NCBI RefSeq assembly: GCF_026745355.1
Contig: NC_079206.1
Location: 34,492,983-34,556,982 of the forward strand
DNA length: 64,000 nucleotides
Reading direction: 5' to 3'
DNA from: Beta vulgaris subsp. vulgaris
Lineage: Eukaryota > Streptophyta > Magnoliopsida > Caryophyllales > Amaranthaceae
Shown here piece by piece: positions 21,411 to 33,028 of this stretch (its first letter is position 1; each line of letters starts with the position of its first letter). The notes below the pieces were generated by a model that was not told the origin of the DNA, ran no database searches, and saw nothing but the letters and a program-made list of their open reading frames with translations. The translations under genes and the position numbers were made by a program.

Positions 21411-22994
21411 CTACTTATTTCCCTGTTTAGGAAGTTTGGTCCCTCGGTTCTTTCCAAATGTAATCCCGATATCTTTAACCTTTTCAAACACCTCCATACC
21501 ACTTAAGACTCTTGGACGTCCCCTTAGTTCTTGTTCCTCGTCAAAAGCCTTTTTCAATTTACGATAAGGATGATCATATTGCAAAAAACGAAGATGTACA
21601 TCAAAGATATCCTTTCCAGATGATGGAAGCCACTTTCCCCTTGTACCATTCTCATATATAGGACAAGGGTGTTTTCCTTTCGTGGTACACCTAGAAAGAT
21701 TACCATAGGCTGGATAATCTTGAATGGTGCAAAACAACAATGTTCTAAGATTAAACGTCTCATTTCGGTGTGCATCATACACTTCTACACCTGAATCCCA
21801 GAGCATCTTCAAATCATTAATGAGGGGAGCTAAGTACACGTCAATGTCATTTCCTGGTTGTTTAGGACCTGAAATCAACAATGAAAGCATCATGTACTTT
21901 CTTTTCATACATAACGAAGGAGGTAGGTTGTAGGTAATCAAAATTACTGGCCAAATACTATAGATGGAACTAAGGGAGCGAAATGGATTCATACCATCTG
22001 TGGATAATGCAAGGCGTAGGTTTCGTTCTTCTTTACCAAACTCAGGGAGTTTTCCATCAATAAACCTCCATTGCGGGGAGTCAGCCGGGTGTCTAAGCTT
22101 ACCATCCTTAATACGACCGTTATGATGCCATGTCAACTTTTGAGCATCTGCGGCATCTGAAAAAAGACGTTTAAATCTTGGTATTATAGGAAAGTACCAA
22201 AGAACCTTAGCTGGAACTCCTTCCTTCTTCTTATACCATGAGGCATTGCAAACAGGCAACTTTGTAATGGCTCATGTTCATTTCTATATAATATGCAGTC
22301 GCCAGGGCAAGCATGGATTTTATCATAAGGCAAGCTCATTGAGGACAAAATCTTTTTTGCCTCATATGTATTACTCGGAAGTACATTATCACTAGGAAGC
22401 ATATCTTTCACTACTTCAAGGAATTCAGTAAAACCTGCATCGCTCAACCCATGACCTGCCTTCAAATTATATAACCTGAGTACACTTGACAATCTTGTAT
22501 ACCTTTCGCACCCATTATACAAAGGCTTCTCAGAATCAACTAACAATTTCTCAAATGTAGAAGGATTCTCATCAAACTTACCATGAACATCCCGTAACAT
22601 ATCTTCTAACCTATCACCTTCACCAACACTAGGACCTTCATCTTCCTCCACACTTTTTCTAGAAGAACCTTCCATATCTTCCCCATGCAAAATCCAAACA
22701 GTGTATGTTCTATCAAAAGCCGATCTGCTCAAATGATTAAGTATTTCATCTACTCTTTTATGCAAAAAAATTATGGCACCTAAAACAAGGACAAGGTAAC
22801 CTAGTACGACCTCCGGAGTTCTTAACGGCGAAATTGATAAATTCCTTTACTCCTGCCATATATTCTAGATCACCCGGTTTTGACTTTGATATCCAACTGC
22901 GATCCATATCTACACACCAAGAATTTAACATATCTAAATATATCCGGAGAACATTAAGCCGCCAAAATTTTCCTATAAATTGGTATAAAAGCAT
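21411..22994 (-). pseudogene. CACTA (TNP2-type) transposase, N-terminal two-thirds
   Basis: On the minus strand the sequence starts with the transposase-associated domain signature MDRSWISKSK...YMAGVKEFINFAV and PCPCFRCHN (about 22910-22790). It continues through 22765-22184, with YTVWILHGE, LYNGCERYTRLSSVLRLYNLK and LPYDKIHACPGDCILYRNE. The Transposase_21 region follows in 22259-21411: CNASWYKKK, KVLWYFPIIPRFKRLF, LALSTDGMNPF, YSIWPVILITYNLPPSLCMKRKYMMLSLLISGPKQPGNDIDVYL, VYDAHRNETFNLRTLLFCTIQDYPAYGNLS and PCPIYENGT. Two frame changes occur (about 22770 and 22230-22260). The normal downstream exons with the remaining catalytic region are not found, so the gene is truncated. This enzyme class mobilises CACTA elements in trans. 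Confidence 0.9.
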
Positions 22995-24030
22995 GCATTC
23001 ACATCCAAAGTGAGGTTACACTTAAAAGGACAATCTCAAATAAGGGACTATATGGAGCCTATTCCTAATGAGAAAATCCTGAACGGGTACTAGGTCAATG
23101 CAAATGAATATATGCAATCAAACACAAAAGTAGGAAAATTTGCTTACCTAATTAATCCACGTATAGACAAAGCAATTGAAGGTGCTAGCAACAACACAAG
23201 CCACACCTAAAATGAACAACAAACACATAAAATAAGTTAAATCGTTAAATGATAAAATTGCATATAGTTAATTGACTTTAATATATACACGAGAAATAGA
23301 ACAATCCTAATGTATAATATATAAACGATAAGGGAAAGATGTCTTATAACTTTTTCCCCTAAAATACACAAAAGAGGGGGTCTTACTTAGGGTTTGTTTG
23401 GCTTTGGGATATTATCAAGGGAAAAGAAAATCCCTAATCCCAATTTCTAAGGATAGTTGTAGCTATTTTCAGTTCTCTTGAACAAGACCTTATATAGTGC
23501 GGCTCTTTATTTAGAGATAAACCCCAGATCGATAATTTTCTCTTAGCTTAACATCGTGAGAACAACTCATAACAACAATTTCCTTTTTAAGCTAGTTATA
23601 CTTCTGTTCTGAATTTGTTAGTTGTTATTAGATAAGATTATTTATTTGCCATGAATGGAACATTTGAAAATTTATCCTATGAAGACCAGTTATCATAAAT
23701 TAGTCAAAGACCTTCTATTGTATTTTCTACAATCCTTATTAAGCGTCTTGTACCTACTTAAGACTAGTATTTACTATCGTTGCAGACTCATTGAGTTAAG
23801 TTCATTGTCTTGCAATCTATTGTTGATTTGTTGCTAACATATAATGATGAAATTATATTGCATTCCTGTACAGATGTAATTGCAAATTTGATAGGCAGTC
23901 TCTTTGTGGGACCCAAAATTAATTTTTCCATCGGCAAGTTATGCCAATTTCAGTACTAATTTTAGCAACTTTTTTTCTCTCTAGAATTTCATCAATTAGC
24001 ATTTTGCTGTCTGCATGACATGGATTTGAG
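22995..24030. other. Upstream region of the transposase and unassigned AT-rich DNA
   Basis: Immediately upstream of the transposase (minus strand) this is probably its leader or first intron. The second copy of the ~32-base direct repeat lies at about 23564-23595. No other gene or repeat is recognised. Confidence 0.4.
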
Positions 24031-24039
24031 GTGATCATT

Positions 24040-24290
24040 TTGGCCCAGCCCGTTTTTGGGTCGGGTTTTGGGCAGAATTTTTCGGCCCACCGTCCCGGTC
24101 CGCCCGTGTTTGTTTTGGCTTTGGGCAAGCCAAAAACGACTTTTTAGTCTATTTTTTGGCTCGACCTGTTTTGGCCCACAAAAGCCCGCTATTTTAGGCC
24201 CGAAATAACGGGCATTGGACACAAAAATTCGGCCCGAATTTAGGCCCGGCCCGATCAATAGGCAAAAATTATTGGCCGCGGCCTGGCCAG
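24040..24290. mobile_element. hAT-like terminal fragment (GGCCCG-rich)
   Basis: An abrupt GC-rich patch has interspersed GGCCCG / CGGGCC words in both orientations (GGCCCACCGTCCCGGTCCGC, TTAGGCCCGGCCCGATC). Subterminal regions of plant hAT elements commonly look like this. Neither end nor target duplication is clear. Confidence 0.4.
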
Positions 24291-25740
24291 AACATGGATG
24301 TATGAGAACACTGAATTCAGAAAGACGAGAGAGTGTCGACTGTGAAGAGATATCATAGTTTATTCCAGGTATCTAATCACAGTTTAAGAGTTCGTACAAT
24401 GGTAACTTTGTGGGTTAATGGATCATTGTCTTGCTATCTTCTGAGCACCAAATTTTCACTTCCAAACCTTGCATTAGCACCAACTTCCCCCTACTAACAA
24501 CATTAACCTACCCTGACTCTAATCACTATTGTATACAAACATTATGCTTAAACCATCACAAGTTAACATATAACCTCTAACATTCTAACATTCAATCTCT
24601 CCACAAATAAATAATCAACTTTCAAAATTCTATTCTCGAACAGTTAACATCAATTGCATCCATCTATTTCAACTAAAATGATGTGGAATTCAAACACCCC
24701 ACAGTAAATCCTAGCTGCTGAAACTTGAATTTGTTGCATACATTAAGAATTGATGAAATCCTTCTATAATTTGAAAGATATACTGAATTTGTTGCATATC
24801 TAAGAACTTATGAACCGTCTAACAAATCCGAATTTTTTGCATATCTAAGAATTGATGGTTTATTGCTGAACTACCATACCCAGTTGTTTTATTACAAACT
24901 GGAATTTGTTGCATATGTAAGAATTGATGAATCTACCATACAAAATGTTGTGAGTATCTGGACTTTTATTGTTACATGTCGGTTATTCTCTATTTAATCT
25001 GGGTAGTGTACTCACAACCCAGTTTATTGCTAAGGAGAGCACCATGAACAACACTGTGCAACCCAGTTTATTGCTTCGGTTTGTTTTTGGTTTTATAGCA
25101 AGTAGTTATCTAAGTAACGAAAATCTAATAAAATCGTCTAAAGCAATAAACAATTCAAATTATGCAAAAACTGAATACTAAAATTAAACAAACCAATAGA
25201 GATCAAATCAATGATTACTAAAAACTTAAATTTTATGAATTTTACAATTGCGAAGCTAATGTTAGTCAATTCACCTAATATCGATGAACAATGTGAAATC
25301 CCCAAGATCGATTAGAGCGAAAAGAATTGACAAAGTTGAATCACAAACTCCAGGATTATGAACTAGCGAAATTGAAAAACAACCATCATTATATATACGC
25401 TTCTTACTGACTAATTTGAGTCGAAAACTTACTAAATTCTGAATAGAGAGGATTGTTTCATATTGTGAGTGAAAGATCAAATTGCGGAAGACAAATTTTC
25501 AGTTTTTCAATTGAGAATAGAGGGGAATTTAGGTGGAATTGTGATGGAAAATTTTAGATTATGGGGAGAATTTGGATTTTGGGAGTGGAGGTTTTAGGGA
25601 TCGATGGCGTGACTTCAAGCTGGAGTACGTGGTAGTTTTTTTTTCTTATGGTATTTGTTGCATTAAAAAGGAAAAATAATTTTAAAAGTAAATATAATTA
25701 TGTATAAAACTTATATTACACTAGAGTATTATTAAAAAGA
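24291..25740. other. AT-rich DNA without recognisable gene
   Basis: Repeated phrases near GAATTTGTTGCATA...AAGAATTGATGAA recur at about 24728, 24787, 24840 and 24902, giving a loose ~55-70 bp tandem repeat. The remainder holds no convincing coding potential. Confidence 0.45.
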
Positions 25741-25754
25741 TATTAAATTTTAAA

Positions 25755-26058
25755 ATTAATATTTTTAGGAAACCGGTTCAAGTTAGAAGTAGTCTCCTAT
25801 ATATTCACAAGAAAAATATATGTACGTATAATATTGTATTATGTTGAAAAAAAATTGAATTAAAAAAATAAAATATTCAAGGAAACCGGTTTTACTTAGA
25901 AGCAGTCTCCTATTTCACAACAATATTTTTTATCAGTCAAATACCTAAACTTAAGAGACTGGTTTTAGATAATCAATGGTATCCTACATTTGAAAAATGG
26001 GTTAGTAAACTCAACCGGTCTCCTATAGGTAGTTTCTTTGGCCATTTTTATAGTAGTG
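25755..26058. mobile_element. Right terminus of a CACTA element with AACCGG subterminal repeats
   Basis: The segment ends with GGCCATTTTTATAGTAGTG, the inverted form of a CACTACTATAAAAATGGCC CACTA terminus. Inside it are four or five subterminal copies of GGAAACCGGTTnnA...AGTCTCCTAT in variants (about 25768, 25878, 25950, 26012). It could be the end of the element that held the transposase at 21411-22994. No left terminus with inverted AACCGG repeats was found. Confidence 0.7.
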
Positions 26059-26154
26059 TTTCTTTTTCCATGCAAAGCTTTCGTTTAATATGTTATTTAC
26101 AGGTGAATTTAGCCTTTTCATGCTTGAATGAATTGTTACTTCGTTTCTTTTTGT

Positions 26155-27223
26155 GCAAATCGGGCCAATTAGCAAGCATGTTAAATCATGGTAAGTGTTT
26201 TAATAGTTTACTTATTTTATTTTTTATTTTTTCAAATTTCAAGAATCAGGTTAATAGTTCCTCTTGAAATCATCATCCTGCATTTTCATTTTTCTTCATG
26301 TTAGCTTATTTTGATTTATTTTTTCATATGCTTTGTGCTTCCCTTTGCAAATTTCACTCCTTGTGACTGGCAATTTTTTCATTCACTCTTTGTGACTAGT
26401 AACTTTCAACAATCTAAATTTGTAGGTAAGCCATTTTTTATTTGATAAATATTATTGATAAAACTTGTTGATAAATATTGTTGTTGGTGCTTGCTGATGG
26501 AACAAGATCTGCATAAAACCAGTAGTTAGTTAGCAAGTTATGATACATGACAATATATTATTTTACGAGTTAAGTTTGCATTGTGTAGTTTGTGGATTTA
26601 AATATTGTTTTTTTTTGGTAATATACTAGTATTATATCAAGAATTGTATCTAATTTTCTTAGTTCAGTGTTGCACACAAAAGAAATTGAATAAGAGAAGA
26701 TGCTCAGAGATGGATTTATTTTCTATGTCGTAATTATTTGTAAATAATAGTTTTTTTATTATGTGAATAGTGGTATTCTTTTTGTACACGTCAAATGAAT
26801 ACATGTATACTTCGACTTTTAATATTGTGGTCAAGTGTAGATCATTAGCGCTACTAAACTTTCCCTCAAAAAACAAAAACTCCACTTAAGTTGATAGTTG
26901 TTGTAGCCTGAATAAATTAACGGCTCTTCAGGAGACACATGGATCCATCAGGAGCGTCCACGTGTCCTTTTAAAAAGACTAAAAGGAGGCTTAAACTCTG
27001 AGTTTTACTAAGAAAAAAAAAAAAGCCCACCTTTTGGCCTGAAAGAATATTCATGCCTAAATCCCAAAAAACGGCTACATGTGATTAACTGGTGTTTACT
27101 ATCCAATCATTGACTGCCACGCGTCAGTCAGATTGCCTGAATAATAAGGTGCCCCTGTTTTAGGGTGATCACAAATGGCATCATTTAATACCATAACGCT
27201 ATAAAATGCCCCTTTTTTCATAT
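26155..27223 (+). repeat. Left copy of a ~1.07-kb direct duplication
   Basis: This aligns along its length with 31509 to about 32570. Shared landmarks include CAGGTTAATAGT, the GCTTGCTGATGGA...GTAGTTAGTTAGCAAGTTAT block, GAAGATGCTCAGAGATGGATTTA and the gypsy LTR start TGTTGTAGCC. The left copy ends exactly at the CACTA terminus at 27224. The right copy begins right after the other end of the same CACTA element. Similarity is high but clearly below that of a recent event. Confidence 0.85.
26899..27223 (+). repeat. Partial gypsy LTR (first ~325 bp) at the end of the left duplicate
   Basis: It begins TGTTGTAGCC, the same LTR start as the LTRs at 32252 and at the pol-less element (read on minus). 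It runs to the TATA-like CTATAAAATGCCCC and is then cut by the CACTA element. The flanking sequence upstream of the LTR is the same in both duplicates, so the LTR insertion came before the duplication. Confidence 0.8.
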
Positions 27224-28794
27224 CACTACTACAAATATAGGCAAAAATACCATTTATGAGAAACCCTTGTTCCACTAAGTGATTTTTTTTCAAAAGAAAC
27301 CTCTTTTCATGGAAGAGAGGCTTCTCATAATATGAGTAAACAACCTACTTTTAAAGAAGTGATCTATTTCCACATTTCAAAAAAAATCCCAATAAGTAGA
27401 CATACAACACATTTTAAGATAACCACTTGCTTTGGGTTACCCACGATCGCCGGCTACTCCTAATTCCCTCTCCACAACAACCACATCTAGCTTAGCAGTT
27501 GTGTAGTAATCGATTGTCCTATCTCTAGAACATTATGCTTTTCTAATTAACCATATCATACTCAGATCTCCTGATTTTATTGTGAATTGTATTCAATTTC
27601 TTAGTTATTATTTGCTTTATGCATGATTTTGTAATTTTTTGCTATTTCTGATACATAATTCTGTAGTCATTAGCAATTTCGATGCGTTATATTACTGAAA
27701 TTTGCATAATTCTGTAGTTTTTTTTTTCTTTCAATATATAATTTGGAGTTTTTTTGGTATTTTCGATGCATAGTTCACCTGAATTTTGCATAATTATGGT
27801 CCTGTTTGCACGTTTGATTCGTAATTAATGTTTTGTTTATTGTTTTTAATGGCAGATTTGCAAAAACTGGACTTCAGTTGAATTTCTAAATAAGAGAGAG
27901 AGGAAGAAGTAGTTTTCGAAGAGAGAGAATTCAAATGTTATTTTGAATCTTCTTCTTTTGTGCACGATAGAGTATCCGAGGAACTAGATTTGAATTTTCC
28001 AACTTTAGAAATTTTGCAATTCAAATCATCAATATATAAATTATACTTCAGTTGAGATTCTTAAGGTTTTTTCTGATAGAGCAGGCTCAATCTCATCCCT
28101 TCGATACCGCACAAGGTAGAATTTTTGTTATAAATGAGTCCTGAAATTATGATTCAAATATCTTATTCAATTAAAGTTGTTATCTTTATTGTAAAATTCG
28201 AAATCTCTACTGTAAAATTCAGAATCATGAAGTAGAAACTTATGGTTTGAACTTTAATTTGTTGGTTGCTTGGAAGAGAAATGGAACTTTTGTGTCGTGG
28301 AAGAGTCCTAAGTCCTAACTCCTAGCTCCCAAGTTATCCTCCCTAGTACTATCTCATGCCCATTGCAAGTTGGGAGCAATCTAAATGTTGTTAGCACCTA
28401 GATTGTGAGCCTAACACCAGTGTACTTTTGACAGTTGGCATTGTATCTCTGCTTGAAACGGATGTTATGCCAAGCCATGAAATAGAACAAGGGGTGGAAG
28501 GGGGTAAATACACACCTAAACAATTATTTCGTATGGTTGAGAGTGTTGCTAATATATAACAGGATTCAAGCTAGTGGGGGTTCTAATAGGATATTGAAGA
28601 TCTAGAAGCCAAATATGTTAACTGAGCTTATGTTATCCCTTTTGCTAATTTCTTGTTTTTTGCCCACCAGGCTATTGACTGCTTCTTAATAATCTTTTCT
28701 TGCTTCTCTAGCATCAATACACTATTTTCTCCCAAGTTCTCACTATTGTGATAATATCGATGCATTTTAGCTAATGTTATTTCAACTTGTTCAT

Positions 28795-30270
28795 CATAAA
28801 GCTCATTACATAGAGGAAGTTGGAGAACATATGCAATAACTCCACAAAAACGTGCTTTGGTTGTCTTTGAAAGGCGAGCTGCTGATAATGACGAGGAGAT
28901 GGCAGAAGTACAAGCAGCTATAGATGCAAACATGTCAGTTTTGGGAAGAGGTGGTGGCAATGCTCCTATAATTGCCACCGCCACTAGTGCAACTCAAGCA
29001 ACAGCTGCTGCCATCAAGCAACAAAAAAAGTTGTCCTCTGAAGCTTGATGAATTTGATAGAGATGAGAATCTTTAGAAACGTATGGATATGGCTAGGAGG
29101 TCTGATGCTCGACAACGTAGGAGATCTGGTTTGGATGCTAGGAAAATGTCGTATGTTGTAAATGACTACTCCTATCCGAGGATGGAAGGTGAATCCAACA
29201 CTGCCGAGAGTGTGATGAGAGTGAAGCTTAGGAGTCAAAACGTGATTTGTTACTTCAAACAGCTGCAAAAGTCTTCTGTGATGCAGCTGAGGAGTATTCC
29301 CAACTTTCTTTAGTCAAAGAGAGATTTGAAAGATGGAAGAGATGATACTTGGATGGTTATCGTGATGCTTATATGTCATTGAGCATTCCATTTGTTTTTT
29401 CCCAGTATGTGAGATTAGAGCTTTTAAAATAGGACCCTCTACGTGAAGATGTTGACTTTTATGACATGAGATGGTATGTAAGTACCCACTTCTTGCTGGC
29501 TGATTGTTGTATCGGTAAATTTTGACATTGTATTCTTGTCGACCATTTATTGGTTGATATTTTTAGGGTTTTAATTTCCCCCTGCTTCTTTTGCTCATGT
29601 AAATTTGTCCTTGTTTCTTATTGTTGTATTATTGTATTCCTGCAGGCGTCCCCTGCTCTTTGATTATGTCCAAAAGAGCGACTTTAGTCCTAATGATGTA
29701 GACGCTGATCTTGTTCTTAGATTTAGTGGAAAATGTTACACTTCCTAGCAGAGAGTCAAAGAATGTAGTATCGGCGACAACCTTAATCATTAATTATGTT
29801 CCTGGTAAGTTCTCAAGGAACTGATAGCTTTAATTCTTACTCGGCTAGCTGAAGTAGTTGTTAATTTTGTGGCATTTTGCTAAGTCTGCACAAAAGCTTG
29901 GGTGCATTTAGTATGCTTTGTGTAAGTTACTCTGAATTGAGGTGCTTACTATATATTCTGGTGGTGTTATATAGGTCCATGTGTGAAGTCGAGTTGCTAT
30001 GAAGGTTGTACCAAAGGCTGCAAGAGTTGCAGCATATCGATTTGGTGTGGCAGTTGGATTGACGAGGAACATCTACATGTGGAAAGATATACTTGCTTTG
30101 CCAATTTTGGAGAATCTTGTTCTTTATGAACTTTGGCCGGAAAAGTACTTCCTTATATTCAGAATCTTATTCCTGATATTCATGATGCAATAATAAGAAT
30201 TGAGAGGATAATTGCTTTAGTAAATGGGGTGTGGTCTGGCGCAAGTGTCACAGCTGCACGTAGGTAATGT
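28795..30270 (+). pseudogene. Captured ILP1/PAXBP1-like (GCFC domain) gene fragment with introns
   Basis: The first exon (about 28795-29473) reads KAHYIEE, then the conserved ERRAADNDEEMAEVQAAIDA, KLDEFDRDENL-stop-KRMDMARR, EEYSQLSLVKERFERWKR and YRDAYMSLSIPFVFS. It ends in DMRW at a GT donor (29474). After an AG acceptor (29644-29645) the frame resumes exactly with RPLLFDYVQKSDFSPNDVDAD. A third exon (about 29975-30270) has MKVVPKAARVAAYRFGVAVG, KDILALPILENL and GVWSGASVTAAR. This matches plant ILP1 (GC-rich sequence DNA-binding factor/PAXBP1 family), implicated in splicing and endoreduplication control. Several frameshifts and stops plus a small deletion (about 29740) make it a pseudogene. 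Retained introns show capture at the DNA level. Confidence 0.85.
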
Positions 30271-31180
30271 TTTGGACCATAAGTCTTGTAAAAATAAATC
30301 AACATTCCAAATAGTCCAGTTTTGCCTGGGGAAATACTTAAGTTGCTTCTTCTTACTGCGGGAAGTACGTTTAGCTTCTTGCTCTTGGTAAGACAATTCA
30401 GGATGGTTTATTACTCGTATCTGTAATGTTTTGGATGAGTGATTGCTTCTCCTCAAGTCTGTTCGAGAGCAATGAATATATATGTATAGGGCTGCAGGAA
30501 CAATTATTGAAAATGAATGGCTAGTGCATCTTGTTTCTTTGGAAACTTGACATGATTTTATAGGCATGTTCTTTCTTGGGGTCCCTTCTAATAATTTCTC
30601 TTGTAATTCATAATCAAGCATGTTAGATTACAAAAGTAGTTAGTACTTTTACTAGCATTTATAAAACTTATAACATGATGATTTTATAATTTGTTGTTAC
30701 TTGGATGTTGTGTGAACATATGATATAATGGAACAAAGTTAGTAAATTTTAATTGAAAGTAGCATTTTTTGTCCTATTTGGTTGTATTCTATTTTTAATG
30801 CGTATATTTTATGCTTTTCAGTACTTGGCAGAGCTCATACGCACAAGCATAAACAAGCTGGAGGAGGAGGAATTTTGAGATAACATAGATTTTTACTAGG
30901 AAGTATAATTGATCTACATCTTTTTTAGTCTTTGAAACTTTTGTGTATATAGTTTGTAATTTTCTTGTTTTACTTGTTACAGAACATATTGATTGAAATT
31001 TTAGGAGCTATATTCTTAAGTTTGTGCATATGAAATGGAAGGAACAGGTCATCAGAATTATCTCAATACAAATGCTTAGATGTTCCATATATATGTAAAT
31101 TACTTGTAGATTATGAAAGATACGCATGGAACAGGTGACACAGATTGGAGAAGCGTATAATAATATTGAAATTTAAAAAT
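30271..31180. other. Internal CACTA sequence, probably intron of the captured ILP1-like fragment and flank
   Basis: From the donor at about 30267 (GTAATG) a candidate intron runs to a TTTTCAG at about 30822, followed by ~55 bases that could be another exon, not confidently aligned. The minus-strand frame 30621-30217 lies within this intron and has no recognisable homology. Confidence 0.4.
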
Positions 31181-31508
31181 AAAAATAAGGTTAAAGAGAC
31201 CACCTTTTCCTTTCAGGTGGTGTTTTCAGGAATGATTAAAAAGACCACCTACATATTAAAAATGATTTCTTTGTAAGATAAAAAACACCACCTATCTATA
31301 AAATGTGGCGTCTTATCCTTCTTCTTCTTTTTCCTATTTACATTCTTAAATAACACTTATTTTAAGGAAGTGGTATGTTTTATCAAATTAAGAAACCACC
31401 TGCAATAAGTGGTTATTTATCCCGAGAGACCTATGAGCTGAAGATCACCTCTCATGTGGTCCCTAAATAAGATTTTAGGGGATCTCTTTAGGCTTTTTTG
31501 TAGTAAAG

Positions 31509-32570
31509 TAACCGTTCAATCAAGCATGAAGCATACTAAATCCTAGTAAATTGTTTAATACTCTACTTCTTATAATTTCTTTTTTCAAATTTCAGGAATC
31601 AGGTTAATAGTCCCGCTTCAAATAGTCATCCTTCATTTTCATTTTTCTTCAAGTTAGCTTATTTTTATTTTTTTTTCATATGCTTTATGCTCCCTTTGCA
31701 AATTTCACTCCTTCTGACTAGCAAAAAATTTCATTCACTCCTTATGACTAGCAAATTTCAACAATCTGAATTTTCGGGTAAGCCATTTTTTTTATAAGTA
31801 TTATTGATAAAACTAATTGATCGATAAATATTGTTGGTGGTGCTTGCTGATGGATCAAGATCCGCATAAAACGAGTAGTTAGTTAGCAAGTTATAATACA
31901 TGAGAATATATTTATTTTAAGAGTTAAGTTTGCATTGTGTAGTTTGTGGATTTAAAGATTGTTTTTTTGTAATGTACCAGTATTATATCCAGAATTATAT
32001 CTAATTTTCTTAGTTCAATATTGCACACAGAAGAAATTGAATAAGAGAAGATGCTCAGAGATGGATTTAATTAATATGCTGTAATTAGTATGTAATTGAT
32101 AGTTCTTTATTAATTAAATAGTGGTACTATGTTTGTAAACTTCAAATCAATACATGCATATTTGACTTTTAAATATTGTGGTCAAGTGTAGATCATAAGC
32201 CCTACTAAACTTTCCCTAAAAAAAACAAGCAGTGCCACATAGCTTGATAGTTGTTGTAGCCTAAATAAATCAACGGCTTTTGAGGAGACACGTGGATCCA
32301 TCAAGAGCGTCCATGTGCCCCTCCAAAGGACTAAAAGGAGGCTTAAACTTAGACTTCTACTGAAAAAGAAAAAGAGCCCATCTTTTGTTCTGAAAGAATA
32401 TTCAGGCCCAAATTCCAAAAAATGGCTACAGGTGATTTGCGGGTATTTACCATCCAATCATTGCCTGCCACACGTCGATGTATGATTGTCTGACCAATCA
32501 GATTTCCCTATTTTAGGGTGACCTCAAATGGTAGCATTTAAGACCCAACATTATAAATAACCCCTAAAAT
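31509..32570 (+). repeat. Right copy of the ~1.07-kb direct duplication
   Basis: This is the counterpart of 26155-27223. It starts directly after the CACTA right end and continues, unlike the left copy, into the rest of the gypsy LTR and its gag. The host-like part before the LTR (31509-32251) contains no gene. Confidence 0.85.
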
Positions 32571-32844
32571 CAGTAGAAAGGTAACATATTTGAATAGTGT
32601 GCCCATACTCTGTAGAAATTCTTTCTCACTTTCTCTATGTACTTTTCCTTTACACTCCTGATGCCTGACTTAAGCTTCGGAGGGGAAACCACCACCCAGA
32701 CCTCCCGAGTTGGTCCCTTCTTTTTGCAGGTTTGGGAATGAAGCTCAGGTTCGGATAGCAAGATTCGGACATCGTTGCACAAGTCTCCATTGAAGAACAT
32801 TGTGAAGAATAAGAGCTTACTAGCCAGCCAAGTAGTAGTAAACA
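32252..32844 (+). repeat. 5' LTR of gypsy copy 2
   Basis: It begins TGTTGTAGCC and ends near GTAAACA, about 593 bp, close to the 604-bp LTRs of the pol-less element at 55416-62836. Shared landmarks include CCAATCA boxes, a TATAAATA-type box (about 32552), CTCCCGAGTTGGTCCC against the CTCCAGGGTGGGTCCC region, and TTGCACAAGTCTCC. The following TTTGTTGCACC looks like a degraded TTTGGCGCC primer-binding site. Confidence 0.8.
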
Positions 32845-33028
32845 TTTGTTGCACCTTACTCATTATCACTTCTCCAACGTGGCAAGGAATCAAAGTTTTT
32901 AAGTTTGAGTATAAGATAATGTACACAAAAAGAGACCACATCGAGGGAGGGGTAGACCTGTGTTCATTATCAATGTCCCTGGTTATAGCCGTGAAGAAGT
33001 ATGAGACCTTCTCCTTTTTGTCCAAGAC

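Larger units (their letters stand above)
27224..31508. mobile_element. Non-autonomous CACTA element carrying an ILP1-like gene fragment
   Basis: The left end is CACTACTACAAATATAGGC; the right end, read on the minus strand, is CTTTACTACAAAAAAGCCT, a degenerate partner. Subterminal regions carry short inverted motifs (for example AGACCACCT and its complements at 31190-31470, CCTCTTTTCATGGAAGAGAGG at 27300-27322). The 3-bp flanks TAT and TAA do not match perfectly. A CT/AG-rich leader-like stretch (27440-27960) comes before the captured gene fragment at 28795-30270. There is no transposase. Confidence 0.75.

Noticed and set aside
28628..28984. 118-codon minus-strand ORF as a gene
   Set aside because: Most of it is antisense to the ILP1-like exon, which has clear family motifs on the plus strand.
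30217..30621. 134-codon minus-strand ORF as a gene
   Set aside because: It falls inside the probable intron of the captured ILP1-like fragment and has no recognisable homology or composition.
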